A stretch of 64,000 nt of DNA from M3007 sp964484205 (GCA_964484205.1 CAZAEZ010000019.1:46202-110201); one strand, 5' to 3'. Positions 34,501 to 43,541 are shown, counted from the stretch's first letter. The notes: generated from the letters alone by a model not told the origin. Made by a program: numbers and translations.

Positions 34501-35877
34501 GTGCTGATGACGGCGACGGTGGCTTCGCTCGGCTTTTTGCCGATGGCACTTTCCAGCGGCGCCGGCGCGGAAGTCCAAAAACCGCTGGCTACGGTGGTTA
34601 TCGGCGGACTGATTACGGCAACCTTCCTCACGCTGGTGGTGCTGCCGCTGTTGTACCTGTTCATTTTCAGGAAAAAAAAGTGGCCGGGTGCGGCGGTACT
34701 GCCGGTTTTACTGCTGTTGTTTTTCGGAAACCCGGCTTCGGCCCAACGGCGGATTTCGCTGGACGAGGCCCTGCAATCGGGTTTGCAACAAAACCTGCTC
34801 GTGCAAGCCGGCGCCCTGGAAATTGAAAAAGCCCGGGCAAGCGTCGGCACGGCTTTCGACCTGCCGAAAACGGGCGTCTTTGTTGAAAATGAGGATATAA
34901 ACGCCGAAAATGCCCGGGGCATCCTCAAAATCGGCCTTTCGCAGTCGGTCCAGTTTCCTACGGTATACCGGGCGCGGCGGAAATTGTTTGAAACACAGCT
35001 GGCGTTTGCCGAAGGCGAAAAAACGCAATACGAAGCGGAATTGAAACGGGACATCCGGGCGGCCTATTTCCAGTTGTGGTTTATCCAGGAAAAACGGCTG
35101 CTCTACGGCGAGTTGGACACACTGTACGCTCAACAGGCGCGAGCGGCGGCGCTGCGCGCCCAAACGGGCGAAAGTTCCGGCCTGGAGCAGCTGGCCGCGG
35201 CGGCGCGTTTGCGCGAATTGCGCGCCCGGGCCCAACAACTCGACCAGGAGTTGGCCGCTCAACAGCAAACACTCCTGCGTTTGCTCAACGGCACGGAGCC
35301 GGTGTTGCCCGAGGCAGCTGCCCTGCCGAAATTGGCGGCCCCTGTCGGTTCGGACGTTGCCGAACACCCCATGCTGCGCCTGCAACAACAGCAGTTGGAG
35401 GTGGCCGGGGCCGGGGTGTATTTGCAGAAACAGCATTTGAAACCGGAGCTTTGGGGGCGCTTTTTTTCGCAGTATTTATACGGTATCCGGCCGGCGTTTT
35501 CCGGTTTTTCGGTGAGCGTGGGTGTGCCTTTGGCGGGAAAAAGTTTTCGGCAGAAAATAAAAGCTGCGCAAATCGGGGTGGAAGCGGCGCAAAAGCAGCT
35601 GGACTACCAGGCACTCTGGCTGAAAACCAGCCGGGCTGCCGCGCAGGCTGAGTTAGCGAAGAGCGCCGGCGGGCTTGCTTATTACGAAACAACGGGCCTG
35701 GCGCAGGCCAATGAAATTGTGCTGGCGGCCAACACCGCCTATGCTTCCGGCGCGATCAGCTTCGCGGAACAGGCGCAGTACCTCGCCCAGGCCGTCGGCA
35801 TCCGGGAGGCTTATTTGGAAAACCTGAACCAGTACAACCAGGCGGTCATTCGCCTCTATTTTCTTAACAATCAATAA
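31576..35877 (+). CDS. czcA: Second CzcA-type RND pump fused to TolC-like outer-membrane factor
   Basis: 1433 residues from the Met at 31576 (MLDGIILFSIKNKFVIGVLM), which aligns with the start of the first fusion; the 16-residue extension is discarded. The RND part (~1-1030) has RLPIDAVPDITNNQVQV and DFGLIVDGAVIIVE in TM4, the divalent-metal signature. Residues 1032-1056 (RKKKWPGAAVLPVLLLLFFG then NPASA) look like a signal peptide with cleavage at ASA-Q1057. The outer-membrane factor (ISLDEALQSGLQQNLLVQAG, long coiled coils) fills ~1057-1433. It is clearly homologous to 23505-27869 along its whole length but diverged, suggesting a different metal or condition. The adaptor follows downstream. 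Confidence 0.93.
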   Translation: MLDGIILFSIKNKFVIGVLMLALVAWGLWSAARLPIDAVPDITNNQVQVITVCPTLATQEVEQLVTYPIEKSLANLPDLVEMRSISRFGLSLVTLVFDESVNIWFARQLIGEKLKEAEAAIPAGIGRPELGPVSTGLGEVYQYVIHPQKGSEDKYSAMDLRTMQDWIVARQLYGTPGVAEVNSFGGILKQYEVAVNPERLRAMEVTIPEVFNALRRNNENTGGAYIDKKPNAYFIRGIGLVSSLDDVRNIVVKTDVNGVPVFIRDVARVQFGGAVRYGAITYNGEKEAVGGVVMMLKGANSFEVVRQVKAKMETIQKSLPPDVKIEAFLDRTDLVQRAISTVETNLIEGALIVLFVLVLFLGNLRAGLIVASAIPLSMLFALGMMDLFGVSANLMSLGAIDFGLIVDGAVIIVEATMAHLLLRNTGVRMSQAEMDREVFVSASGIRNSAAFGEIIILIVYIPILTLIGIEGKMFRPMAQTVSFAILGALILSLTYIPMMCAKFLPKKMTHRRNIADRLMDFFQAHYARVIRLAIRFKYAVLTATLALLAVSLLLFARMGGEFIPQLKEGDYAFHCILPQGSSLSQSVETSMQAMRLLRQFPEVKMVIGKTGSAEVPTDPMPPEASDMIIVLKPMNEWTTTRDYNDLAARMMEKLEVIPGVVFESSQPIQMRFNELMTGVRQDVAVKIFGENIDTLAALAPRVAAIVQSVEGASTPQVERTTGLPQITIDYDRRRIGNYGMNIEDINHVISTAFAGAVAGVVFENERKFDLVVRLDSASRRSIDDVRNLFIPTPSGRQVPLSQVATVTFREGPAQISREAGKRRIVIGFNVRGRDVQSVVRDIEAKLAQEAPLPTGYYYTFGGTFENLEQASARLQIAVPVALALIFMLLFLTFNSFKEAALIFTAIPMAAVGGVFALLLRGMPFSISAGVGFIALFGVAVLNGIVLIATFNQLLKDGLDDPVQRVLEGTRLRLRPVLMTATVASLGFLPMALSSGAGAEVQKPLATVVIGGLITATFLTLVVLPLLYLFIFRKKKWPGAAVLPVLLLLFFGNPASAQRRISLDEALQSGLQQNLLVQAGALEIEKARASVGTAFDLPKTGVFVENEDINAENARGILKIGLSQSVQFPTVYRARRKLFETQLAFAEGEKTQYEAELKRDIRAAYFQLWFIQEKRLLYGELDTLYAQQARAAALRAQTGESSGLEQLAAAARLRELRARAQQLDQELAAQQQTLLRLLNGTEPVLPEAAALPKLAAPVGSDVAEHPMLRLQQQQLEVAGAGVYLQKQHLKPELWGRFFSQYLYGIRPAFSGFSVSVGVPLAGKSFRQKIKAAQIGVEAAQKQLDYQALWLKTSRAAAQAELAKSAGGLAYYETTGLAQANEIVLAANTAYASGAISFAEQAQYLAQAVGIREAYLENLNQYNQAVIRLYFLNNQ

Positions 35878-35982
35878 ATAATGATGAATGATGAATGATG
35901 AGTTTGATTCGTCTGCAGCGGTTTTGATTGAATCTGCCACATAAATTTTAACGCTATCCGATAGTTTTTGAAAAACACGATC

Positions 35983-37191
35983 ATGAAAAAATATAGCAAT
36001 AACACGGCGTTGCTGGCTTTGGCAGCGGCCTTGTTTTTTAACAATTGCCACAGCCATGCGCCCGGCGAAGCGGAGCACAGCCACGATGGCGAGCACATCG
36101 AAGCGGGCCATCAACATGAAAACCTGACGGAGGTGCAGCTGACCCGTGAACAACTGACGGCCATCAAGCTGAAACTGGGCAATGTGGAACAGAAAAACCT
36201 GAATTCCACGCTGAAAGCCAACGGCTACCTGCGCGTGCCCAACCAGAACAAGGCCAGTGCGACCTCCCTGTACGGCGGCGTGGTACAAACACTGCGGGTG
36301 CAGCCGGGCAATGTGGTACGTGCGGGGCAGGTGGTGGCCACCATCGCCAACCCGCAAATCATCCCGATGCAGGAGGAATACCTGACGCTGGCCTCCCGGA
36401 TCGGGCTGGCCGAGCAGGAACTTCAGCGCCAGCAGGAACTGACGGCGGGCAATGCCGGGGCGCGCAAGAACCTGCAACAGGCGGAAGCCGATCTGGCAGG
36501 GCTTCGGGTGCGCCGGGCTTCGTTGCGGCAGCAATTGCAGCTGATGGGTATCGCCGTAGAGCAGTTGAGCAGTGAAAATCTGGTATCGGCGCTGGCCGTG
36601 CGCAGCCCCTTGAGCGGAAAAGTGCGCGACGTGCTGGTGCAAATCGGGTCGTACCTGGACGTGAATACCCCCGTAGCCGAAATTGTGGACAACAGCCGCT
36701 TGCACCTCGATTTGTTTGTCTATGAGCAGGATCTGCCGCGTTTGCACAACAAGCAAATTATTCATTTCACGCTGACCAACAATCCCGGCAAGGAATACGA
36801 CGCGAAAATTTATTCCATCGGCAATGCCTTTGAAGAAGCGACCAAAACCATCCCGGTGCACGCCCACGTGCAGGGCGACAAAAACGGGTTGATCGAAGGG
36901 ATGAGCATTACGGCAGTGGTCAGTTTGGGCGCTGCGACGGTACCGGCAGTACCTGTGGGCGCCATTGTGACGCACGACGGGCAGGATTTTGTCTTCATTC
37001 AGCATACGGAGCAGCCGGACGACGGGGCGGTGGTTTTCAAAAAAATACCGGTGCGCCGTGGCGTGTCCGATGTGGGCTTTGCCGAGATCACGCCGTTGGG
37101 CAACCTGCCGAAAGAGGCGAAGGTGGTGGTGGAAGGCGCTTTTTTCCTGTTGGCGAAGTTGACGAATCTTGGGGAAGGGCATGCGCATTGA
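35983..37191 (+). CDS. czcB: RND efflux periplasmic adaptor (CzcB type) with His-rich ends
   Basis: 402 residues from the Met at 35983 (MKKYSNNTALLALAAALFFN); NNC is followed by HSHAPGEAEHSHDGEHIEAG and HQHE, a His-rich metal-binding-like tail right after the probable lipid Cys (~22). The C-terminus ends GEGHAH. Core: TLRVQPGNVVRAGQVVATI barrel-sandwich half, alpha-hairpin (~130-185, EQELQRQQELTAGNAGARKN), VRSPLSGKVRDVLVQIGSYL second half, then beta-barrel. The His clusters are typical of Zn/Co/Cd (CzcB-like) adaptors and are absent from the first adaptor. It lies 105 bases after the pump; between them is a small atgatga tandem (35881-35901). Confidence 0.9.
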   Translation: MKKYSNNTALLALAAALFFNNCHSHAPGEAEHSHDGEHIEAGHQHENLTEVQLTREQLTAIKLKLGNVEQKNLNSTLKANGYLRVPNQNKASATSLYGGVVQTLRVQPGNVVRAGQVVATIANPQIIPMQEEYLTLASRIGLAEQELQRQQELTAGNAGARKNLQQAEADLAGLRVRRASLRQQLQLMGIAVEQLSSENLVSALAVRSPLSGKVRDVLVQIGSYLDVNTPVAEIVDNSRLHLDLFVYEQDLPRLHNKQIIHFTLTNNPGKEYDAKIYSIGNAFEEATKTIPVHAHVQGDKNGLIEGMSITAVVSLGAATVPAVPVGAIVTHDGQDFVFIQHTEQPDDGAVVFKKIPVRRGVSDVGFAEITPLGNLPKEAKVVVEGAFFLLAKLTNLGEGHAH

Positions 37192-37904
37192 GGGGGGAGG
37201 CGATTCCCATAAAAACGGCTTGTTGTGCTCTGACCGGCAATTTTGTTAAAAGCCGATGTGGTCCGGAAATCTTAACTAAAAGCCTTTAGCTGCCTGGTTT
37301 AAGTTGTTTTAACTTTGCATTAATCCAGCAGGTTTTCGTCTCAATTTTAACCAATGCCCATGATTTACAAATCGTTGGTTATTAATTATTTACCGGCATG
37401 GATGCTATGCCCTTTTTGGGATATATATTAATTTAATTACACGAGGTCAGCCCTACACACTATAAGAAATAGCAGTTCCCAATGCTGCTTTTTCAGTGCC
37501 ACTAAACTGATCCGAATCATTGCCCAGACGAGTTATTAGGTAACGATAGCCGAGATTATCGAGGCGAACAATTTTCCGACCAGAGTCCAAATTTCGTAAA
37601 CAGACTGTTAGTAGCATTCCATAGTTATTTAACAACCCGCGTTGTTAATGATCTCGGCAGTCCTTTAAAAATAGCCTTTTTTTGAATCCTAACCATTACC
37701 CCTCATTAAAATGCAACGCCTAATGCTTTAATTCCAATCACACATCATCCTCCCGGTTTTAGTTTCCTACCTAGTTATTTCAATGAAGTTTTATAACGTA
37801 TTCGTGCTTCAAATGCCTTAATGAAGCAATGCACCGCCAAGTTGGAAAGATATTTTCGATCCACGTTGTTAAACCCTTGAATTTCATCCTAAATACACAA
37901 ACCG
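37192..37904. other. Gene-poor A+T-rich stretch
   Basis: 713 bases. The only open frame is 60 codons on the minus strand (37453-37635) with no recognisable features. TTAACTTTGCATTAA at 37309-37323 contains a TAACTTTG -7-like box and recurs exactly at 42951-42965 on the far side of the two secreted-protein genes. Nothing else was identified. Confidence 0.5.
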
Positions 37905-40900
37905 ATGATTAAGCATTCCCAAAGTAGTTTCCGTCCTTCTTTTTGTATGCGACAAATTGGTACTAGTATCTTTTTGTTAGGCTTGAGTCTGTTTCCGAAT
38001 CTCCTTCAAGCACAAAATTTTAACCCCGTATTTACAGGGCCATATGAAATCATATCGGGCCGTTTCTTTGTCCGTACTTACTTGGTTTATATTGAAACAG
38101 AAAGCAATCCTTGGGCAACCAATTTAGGGCAGTCTGAGTTGGAACGGCGTACTGCGCGTTCTTTTGAGTTGCTAAATACTGTTTTCAATCCATACGATAT
38201 CTATTTCGTTCCCGGAGAAATCGATGGAAAATGTTATGATACTGTTAAGCATATAGCTTCAAATCCTTTACCTGAATATTCTGATGGAATAACGGTACAC
38301 ATTTTTTCTGATGAAAACGAACCAGACACACCATATGCAACAGGCCAGGTATATAGCACAGGACTACCTGCAAAAGTGTGCTTTGTTCGAGGAAGTGAAG
38401 ATAATATCCCTGGAAGCAACCTTCCTGTCTTGATACATGAAATTGGACATTGTCTGGGTTTGGCGCACACCTTTGCAAATACAGATACTGCCAATGTTTA
38501 CACTGTTAGCCAATCATGTTCTTCAGGAAGTTGCATCGGCGATCCTACAAACGACCCGGACCATTGCTGTGGTGATCTCATTGATGATACGCCAAAGCAT
38601 GGAATATCCACATTTATCGAGATTAAAGAAGATTGTTGTTGTTCCGAGGATCCCCAAAATGTAGGCGTGGATATTTTTACGAACTACATGAGCTATAGTT
38701 ATCCAACCAAGTGCCGGAATAAATTTACCCCGTTACAGGCCCAACGAATGCGCATGTATCTAAATTATTCTACCACATTGGCAGACGTTCTTATCCAACC
38801 CGAAAGCATTTCAACCGGAAGCCCGGTAACCTGGAACACAGCGCAAAGTAAATTTACGAATATTGAAATCCCAGATGGTGCAACGTTGACAATCGGTGCT
38901 ACGCTGTCGATGGCTCCCGGAACCTATATTATAGTTAGACGTGGGGGTAAGTTGGTGGTTAACGGAACTATCACAGCCGGATGTGGTGGCATGTGGGGAG
39001 GAATCATTGTAGAAGGGGAAGGGAATTCGCCGCAAAAAGTAAACGGGCAATATTCTTCAGCGCAAGGCCTGCTAATCCTGAGCGCTTACAGCCTTATTGA
39101 ACATGCCCTTGTAGGTGTCGGCATTCATGGTGAAGAGCCTAATGATGTAGATTATAGCGGCGGTATTGTAGAACTTAAGGGTGCGATAAGAAACTGTACT
39201 TTTGGCGCCCGTTTTGAGCGCTACCGCAATGGTACGGAACCCAATGCAGGTACCGTCAGGGCATATTTTCTGTTGGATGATGATTATCGCAACACTGAAA
39301 ATACCAAACCTGTCCTGATGCAGATGCGGGAAATAAACCGCCTGAACATTTCGACTTCATGGTTTTACGATAATCGCACGCAGGGTTGTGAAGGCCGGAG
39401 GTCTCGCGCTGATGGAATCGTAGCTGACGACGCGTCGTTTTATGTGGCTACATCACAATTTCGGAATCTTGATCGCGCCATTTTGGCCGACCCATTGTAT
39501 TCCGGCGGCTACGGCAGTTATCAGGTTAGAGGCAGTTGGTTTTTCAATAGCTACACCGATATTTATTCGGCATTGCCCGATCCTTTCATCATTACCGGGA
39601 ATACTTTTAGCGTAGGCCGGCCAACCATGTGTCCGGTGATTTCTCAAGTACCAGAACTTCGTGGAATTCATTTGTTTGGTGGCAATTTGCCTGAAGGAAT
39701 TACATTATCCAACAACAACTTTATTTTAGGGAATAATGATACCGACGACATGCCGGTCGGAGTCGACTGTTTTAGTACGGGTAGCATGGAAAATTTTATT
39801 CGAAAAAACACCTACACGAATCTGAATTTTGGCAATCGGGCATCTGGTAATAATGGCGGTAACACCGGCCTTCGATACGAGTGTAATACAACAGATAATA
39901 TCTTGGCTGATTATTTGGTTACGGCGGGTGGGTCGGTGCGAAATATTCAGGGAGATTTAGATTTACAAACCAGCACCACCACTGCAGCCGGTAACATATT
40001 CGCAGCATCCACAGTAACAGAAAGATGGCATAACGACGGCGCACCTGTAACCTACTATTACCTAGATGTGCCAGAGCAAGATCCATCAAGCGGATCAATA
40101 GGGATAGATGCATTTCCGGCAGATCAACCCAATTCGAATTGCTCAACTACCGTTGAACCCTGCCCGCCGCCATGCGAGGCAGAACCGGAAAAAAGAAAAA
40201 GCCGGTTCTTTCAGGAAAAATCAGACTGGCTGGCTAAAAAAGCAATATTCCCTACCCTGACAGATACTGTTGCTCAAGAAACATTGTTCCTGGAAATTAT
40301 TGCGCACCGGTCGGCGATGGATATTGAGGCCGGTAAAGTAATTCGTGATTGGGCTATGGACAGTACCGGCGCCAAAGTAGATTCCGTGTTGGTTTGGACA
40401 GAACACCTGGCTACTTACGAGGCGGATTTGCGATTGGCCCGCCATGCTTTTTTTACCGGCGATTTATCTGCCTATGAGCAATGGATAGCAGATATCCCCA
40501 TCCAGAATGAGCTCTCCTCCGAACAATCGGCAGAACTGAACGATTTTGCCCAGATGCTTTCAACCCTTCAGCCCTATGTACAATCAGGAAAGCCGCTTTA
40601 TGCTTTGCCAAATAGTCTGCTCGATAGCCTCGAATATTGGGCTTCGGATTGTTCAGAGCCGGGTTATATTGCCAAGGTCATTTTAAGGCGCAATGGGCGG
40701 GAAACGGAGACCCAATGCGGCGAAACGGAGAGTGAACGTCCAGTAGTTTCACAATCTATCCTCTCTCCTTCTCTCAATATTCGCATTTATCCCAACCCTA
40801 CCAAGGGTGCTTTTTTTGTAGAATTCCCGCAGAAGGATGGCCCGATGCGACTTGTTTTGCAAACAGTGGATGGTCGCACTTTAGCCTTGGAGCAAACGCT

Positions 40901-41012
40901 TGCAACTCCAGGGCTCGTTGAGACCTCAAATCTCTTACCCGGCATCTACATATGCCGTGTTTCCAACAGCGCCGGGACAAGTTTTGTTTCTAAAATAGTG
41001 ATCTCCCGTTGA
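37905..41012 (+). CDS. Secreted M43-type zinc metalloprotease with T9SS sorting domain
   Basis: 1035 residues. Signal peptide within 1-36 (MRQIGTSIFLLGLSLFPNLL then QAQ); an alternative start is the Met at 37947. The catalytic domain (~40-300) has the metzincin motif HEIGHCLGLAHTF and a Met-turn NYMSYSY after a Cys-rich loop (DCCCSEDP), as in pappalysin/cytophagalysin peptidases. The middle (~300-760) is beta-rich, probably a right-handed parallel helix (GTYIIVRRGGKLVVNGTI). A helical linker follows, and the end is a type A sorting domain (IRIYPNPTKGAFFVEF, closing SKIVISR). The role is probably degradation of extracellular protein. Codons are A+T-rich compared with genes on both sides. Confidence 0.88.
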   Translation: MIKHSQSSFRPSFCMRQIGTSIFLLGLSLFPNLLQAQNFNPVFTGPYEIISGRFFVRTYLVYIETESNPWATNLGQSELERRTARSFELLNTVFNPYDIYFVPGEIDGKCYDTVKHIASNPLPEYSDGITVHIFSDENEPDTPYATGQVYSTGLPAKVCFVRGSEDNIPGSNLPVLIHEIGHCLGLAHTFANTDTANVYTVSQSCSSGSCIGDPTNDPDHCCGDLIDDTPKHGISTFIEIKEDCCCSEDPQNVGVDIFTNYMSYSYPTKCRNKFTPLQAQRMRMYLNYSTTLADVLIQPESISTGSPVTWNTAQSKFTNIEIPDGATLTIGATLSMAPGTYIIVRRGGKLVVNGTITAGCGGMWGGIIVEGEGNSPQKVNGQYSSAQGLLILSAYSLIEHALVGVGIHGEEPNDVDYSGGIVELKGAIRNCTFGARFERYRNGTEPNAGTVRAYFLLDDDYRNTENTKPVLMQMREINRLNISTSWFYDNRTQGCEGRRSRADGIVADDASFYVATSQFRNLDRAILADPLYSGGYGSYQVRGSWFFNSYTDIYSALPDPFIITGNTFSVGRPTMCPVISQVPELRGIHLFGGNLPEGITLSNNNFILGNNDTDDMPVGVDCFSTGSMENFIRKNTYTNLNFGNRASGNNGGNTGLRYECNTTDNILADYLVTAGGSVRNIQGDLDLQTSTTTAAGNIFAASTVTERWHNDGAPVTYYYLDVPEQDPSSGSIGIDAFPADQPNSNCSTTVEPCPPPCEAEPEKRKSRFFQEKSDWLAKKAIFPTLTDTVAQETLFLEIIAHRSAMDIEAGKVIRDWAMDSTGAKVDSVLVWTEHLATYEADLRLARHAFFTGDLSAYEQWIADIPIQNELSSEQSAELNDFAQMLSTLQPYVQSGKPLYALPNSLLDSLEYWASDCSEPGYIAKVILRRNGRETETQCGETESERPVVSQSILSPSLNIRIYPNPTKGAFFVEFPQKDGPMRLVLQTVDGRTLALEQTLATPGLVETSNLLPGIYICRVSNSAGTSFVSKIVISR

Positions 41013-41022
41013 TTTAAAACTT

Positions 41023-41061
41023 AGCGGCACAAGCCTTTTGTTGGCTTGTGCCGCTTTAATT
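41023..41061. terminator. Rho-independent terminator
   Basis: agcggcacaagcc / ggcttgtgccgct with a 7-base loop, followed by TTTAATTATTT. It lies between the metalloprotease and the next T9SS gene. Confidence 0.8.
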
Positions 41062-41068
41062 ATTTGTC

Positions 41069-42577
41069 ATGCGATTGTTCTTTGTAATGATCTGGATGCA
41101 ATTAGCCTTTTCTGCCTTTTCGCAACCAGGATTTAACCGGATTTATGATCTTGGGTATCCCCGCAATCAATTCCGCAATTTAATAGTCTACCAAGATACC
41201 ATCATAGCCTTTGGCATAGCGCGTACGGATACTTTCCCCGACCTCCAATGTCTTTTTCTAGCGCGATTTGATTCCAGCGGCACAGCCATTGACTCCAAGC
41301 TTATTTGTGATTCTTTAGGGGATTATCTTTCAATGAATATTAATTGGGCTGAAATAATAAGTACTTCGGACGGTGGTTACGCTTTAACTGCCGCTTCCAT
41401 TATTCGCAATAACGGAGTATTTGTTAAACTAAGTCAGGACTTGTCTGTAGAATTTATTCAGGAATATCCTGATTCTGTGAATCTCGTTGAAATCTATAAT
41501 TCGATAGTAGAATTACCAGATGGGTACCTCTTGGGAGGATATGTTCAGCGACCAAATTATTTGCAGGACGCCTTTCTTCGAAAGGTGGACAAACAAGGTA
41601 ACTCAGTTTGGTTTTCGTATTATGGCGAATACGATGTTGTTGATTTTTTTTCAAATTACTACAAGTTAAATGATTCCATTGTTGCATATGTTGGCGGATA
41701 TATTTTAAATCAAAATATTCTTGATGGCAGAGGTCCTTGGTTGGCATTGGTAAATGTTCAAGATGGCGAAGTAACTAAGGAATGGAGACCTTCAGGATCA
41801 TACCTCGAATGGTTGCATTACATCTATCCAATTTCAAGTAAAAATTGGCTTTTGTATGGGAAAAAAGCTTTTCAGGCTAATCCTACGAAGGTGATGCCCT
41901 TTTGGGCACTAGTTGATACTTCATTCAACGTAATAGATACCCGCCTTTTCGGACCAGGCTTAAACGTTTCCAACTTTCTTTGGGATATGGAACCCACTCC
42001 TGATGGCTCCTTTATTACGGTAGGTCAGGTAAATGCGAAAAACCCAAATACGGAACCAACAGCAGTTTACGGGTGGGTATATAAAGTATCTCCGGATTTG
42101 GATAGCCTTTGGTCTCTGCAAGTTATTCCGCCGGTTGGTGATCCCAAGAATTATGGGGGCTATTTAGGCGGTGTCGGCATATTGAGCAGCGGCAATATGA
42201 TAGCCGGAGGGTATGCCAATTCTATTGAGGGAATTCATCCCTGGTTAGTAAAATTCACACCCGATGGGTGCATAGACACCTTATGGTGCGCTACCACGCC
42301 GGTTTGGGAGCCTTATGAGTTGGAGTGGCACAAGCAGCCGGTTGTTCAGTTGCACCCCAATCCGGCACAGGGTTTTGTCTCGGTTGAGTTACCGGACTAC
42401 GGCACAGAAGCGACCCTGGAGTTATTCAGTGTCGAAGGAAGGGTTTGTTTGCGGCAAAGCGTTCCGAATTCCGGGCCGATTGACGTCTCTCAATTGGTCC
42501 CCGGGTATTATGTTTGCCGGGTTACGATGGGGGAGTCCCAAGCGGCTTACTACGCGCCTTTGATTATCGCACGTTGA
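41069..42577 (+). CDS. Secreted T9SS protein, propeller-like, unknown function
   Basis: 502 residues with a signal peptide (1-18, ending FSQPG). The body has repeated blade-like strands (DGGYALTAASIIRNNGVFVK, DGYLLGGYV, DGSFITVGQVN, GNMIAGGYANSIEGIHPWLV), as in secreted beta-propeller proteins that carry GG-Y-A/V repeats. The C-terminal ~75 residues are a type A sorting domain (VQLHPNPAQGFVSVELPDYG, ending LIIAR). A+T-rich codons like its neighbour. The distance of 56 bases and the intervening terminator suggest separate or partly coupled transcription. No enzymatic motif seen. Confidence 0.78.
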   Translation: MRLFFVMIWMQLAFSAFSQPGFNRIYDLGYPRNQFRNLIVYQDTIIAFGIARTDTFPDLQCLFLARFDSSGTAIDSKLICDSLGDYLSMNINWAEIISTSDGGYALTAASIIRNNGVFVKLSQDLSVEFIQEYPDSVNLVEIYNSIVELPDGYLLGGYVQRPNYLQDAFLRKVDKQGNSVWFSYYGEYDVVDFFSNYYKLNDSIVAYVGGYILNQNILDGRGPWLALVNVQDGEVTKEWRPSGSYLEWLHYIYPISSKNWLLYGKKAFQANPTKVMPFWALVDTSFNVIDTRLFGPGLNVSNFLWDMEPTPDGSFITVGQVNAKNPNTEPTAVYGWVYKVSPDLDSLWSLQVIPPVGDPKNYGGYLGGVGILSSGNMIAGGYANSIEGIHPWLVKFTPDGCIDTLWCATTPVWEPYELEWHKQPVVQLHPNPAQGFVSVELPDYGTEATLELFSVEGRVCLRQSVPNSGPIDVSQLVPGYYVCRVTMGESQAAYYAPLIIAR

Positions 42578-43059
42578 TCATTTTCTCAAGTGCGTAGTAA
42601 ATATTCAAACAGAGGCTTCAAACTACCCACCGGCAATTTTTTCAACCAAACCTATATAGCATTCGCTCTGAAGGGAACCTTGAATGTAAAATCAGTTTGA
42701 GCGAACGAAGTTAATTTAAATTAAATGTTGCATGGCGCTCTTTGACCTGATTCAAGACCGCGTTAACGAACGCCAATGGTTTTTTAGTTGCGTATAACTG
42801 TTGTTATGGGAATAAAATTGGGTACAGAATCCGGTACGGAATTCGCACTTGTACTAACACGTACTAATCGTTACTAGGGCAATAAAATGCGCACTTTTGG
42901 CATTTAACACGAAATAAAGCCCACTAACAACCGCTAACAATCCCGGGGCCTTAACTTTGCATTAACACTAAAAAACAGTATTTGGCAGTTTCCTTGTTCT
43001 AAACATTACGTCCCAAAAGCAAAACAATCCGAAAGGATAATCGTAAACCAAACCATATC
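42578..43059. other. Gene-poor A+T-rich stretch
   Basis: 482 bases without a convincing gene. Short related words recur (gtactaacacgtactaatcg, cactaacaaccgctaacaat). It ends with the TTAACTTTGCATTAA word that holds the promoter of the DUF4783 gene. Confidence 0.5.
42952..42959 (+). promoter_or_regulatory. -7 box of the DUF4783 gene
   Basis: TAACTTTG, exact TAnnTTTG, about 100 bases before the start codon; no clear -33 box. Confidence 0.4.
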
Positions 43060-43452
43060 GTGATGAAAAATTTGCTTTTTCTGCTGTTGTTTGCCCCGTT
43101 TGCCTTGTCGGCCAACCAGGGCGGCCCCAGCCTCGACGCCATATCCAAAGCCCTGAGTGCCGGCGATGCCGATGGCCTTGCCCAGTATTTTGGCGACAAC
43201 GTCGAGATATCAATCCTGGATAACGAGCAGCTTTATTCCAAGGCAAAGGCCACGGAAATACTGCGTGCTTTTTTCAACTCGAACAAGCCTAAAACGTTCA
43301 ACCAGGTGCACCAGGGTACCAGCCGTGAAAACAGCGACCAGTACTGCATTGGTAACATGACGGCGTCGAGCGGTTCTTACCGGGTCTATATTTACCTGAA
43401 AATGAATGGCGCCAACACCACCATTCAGGAAATCCGCTTCGACAAAGGCTAA
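43060..43452 (+). CDS. DUF4783-domain exported protein
   Basis: 130 residues (a second Met at 43063 is equally good). Signal peptide MMKNLLFLLLFAPFALSANQ. The mature part is a compact NTF2/SnoaL-like domain (SLDAISKALSAGDADGLAQY, KATEILRAFFNSNKPKTFNQ, YCIGNMTASSGSYRVYIYL) characteristic of DUF4783, a Bacteroidota periplasmic family of unknown function. A terminator follows at 43482. Confidence 0.85.
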   Translation: MMKNLLFLLLFAPFALSANQGGPSLDAISKALSAGDADGLAQYFGDNVEISILDNEQLYSKAKATEILRAFFNSNKPKTFNQVHQGTSRENSDQYCIGNMTASSGSYRVYIYLKMNGANTTIQEIRFDKG

Positions 43453-43481
43453 ACAATAAACCATATTCAAGTTAAATATCA

Positions 43482-43516
43482 ACGGCCCGGCGCGACTTCG
43501 CACCGGGCCGTATTTT
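43482..43516 (+). terminator. Rho-independent terminator
   Basis: acggcccggcgcga / cgcaccgggccgt hairpin followed by ATTTTTAAA, 30 bases after the DUF4783 stop. Confidence 0.8.
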
Positions 43517-43541
43517 TAAACGCACGCTAAATTTACCGCCG

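Noticed and set aside
35881..35901. Short atgatga tandem between the second pump and its adaptor
   Set aside because: Too short to be more than a simple-sequence run.
37453..37635. 60-codon minus-strand frame in the gene-poor stretch before the metalloprotease
   Set aside because: No recognisable motif, no promoter and no partner; too short to trust.
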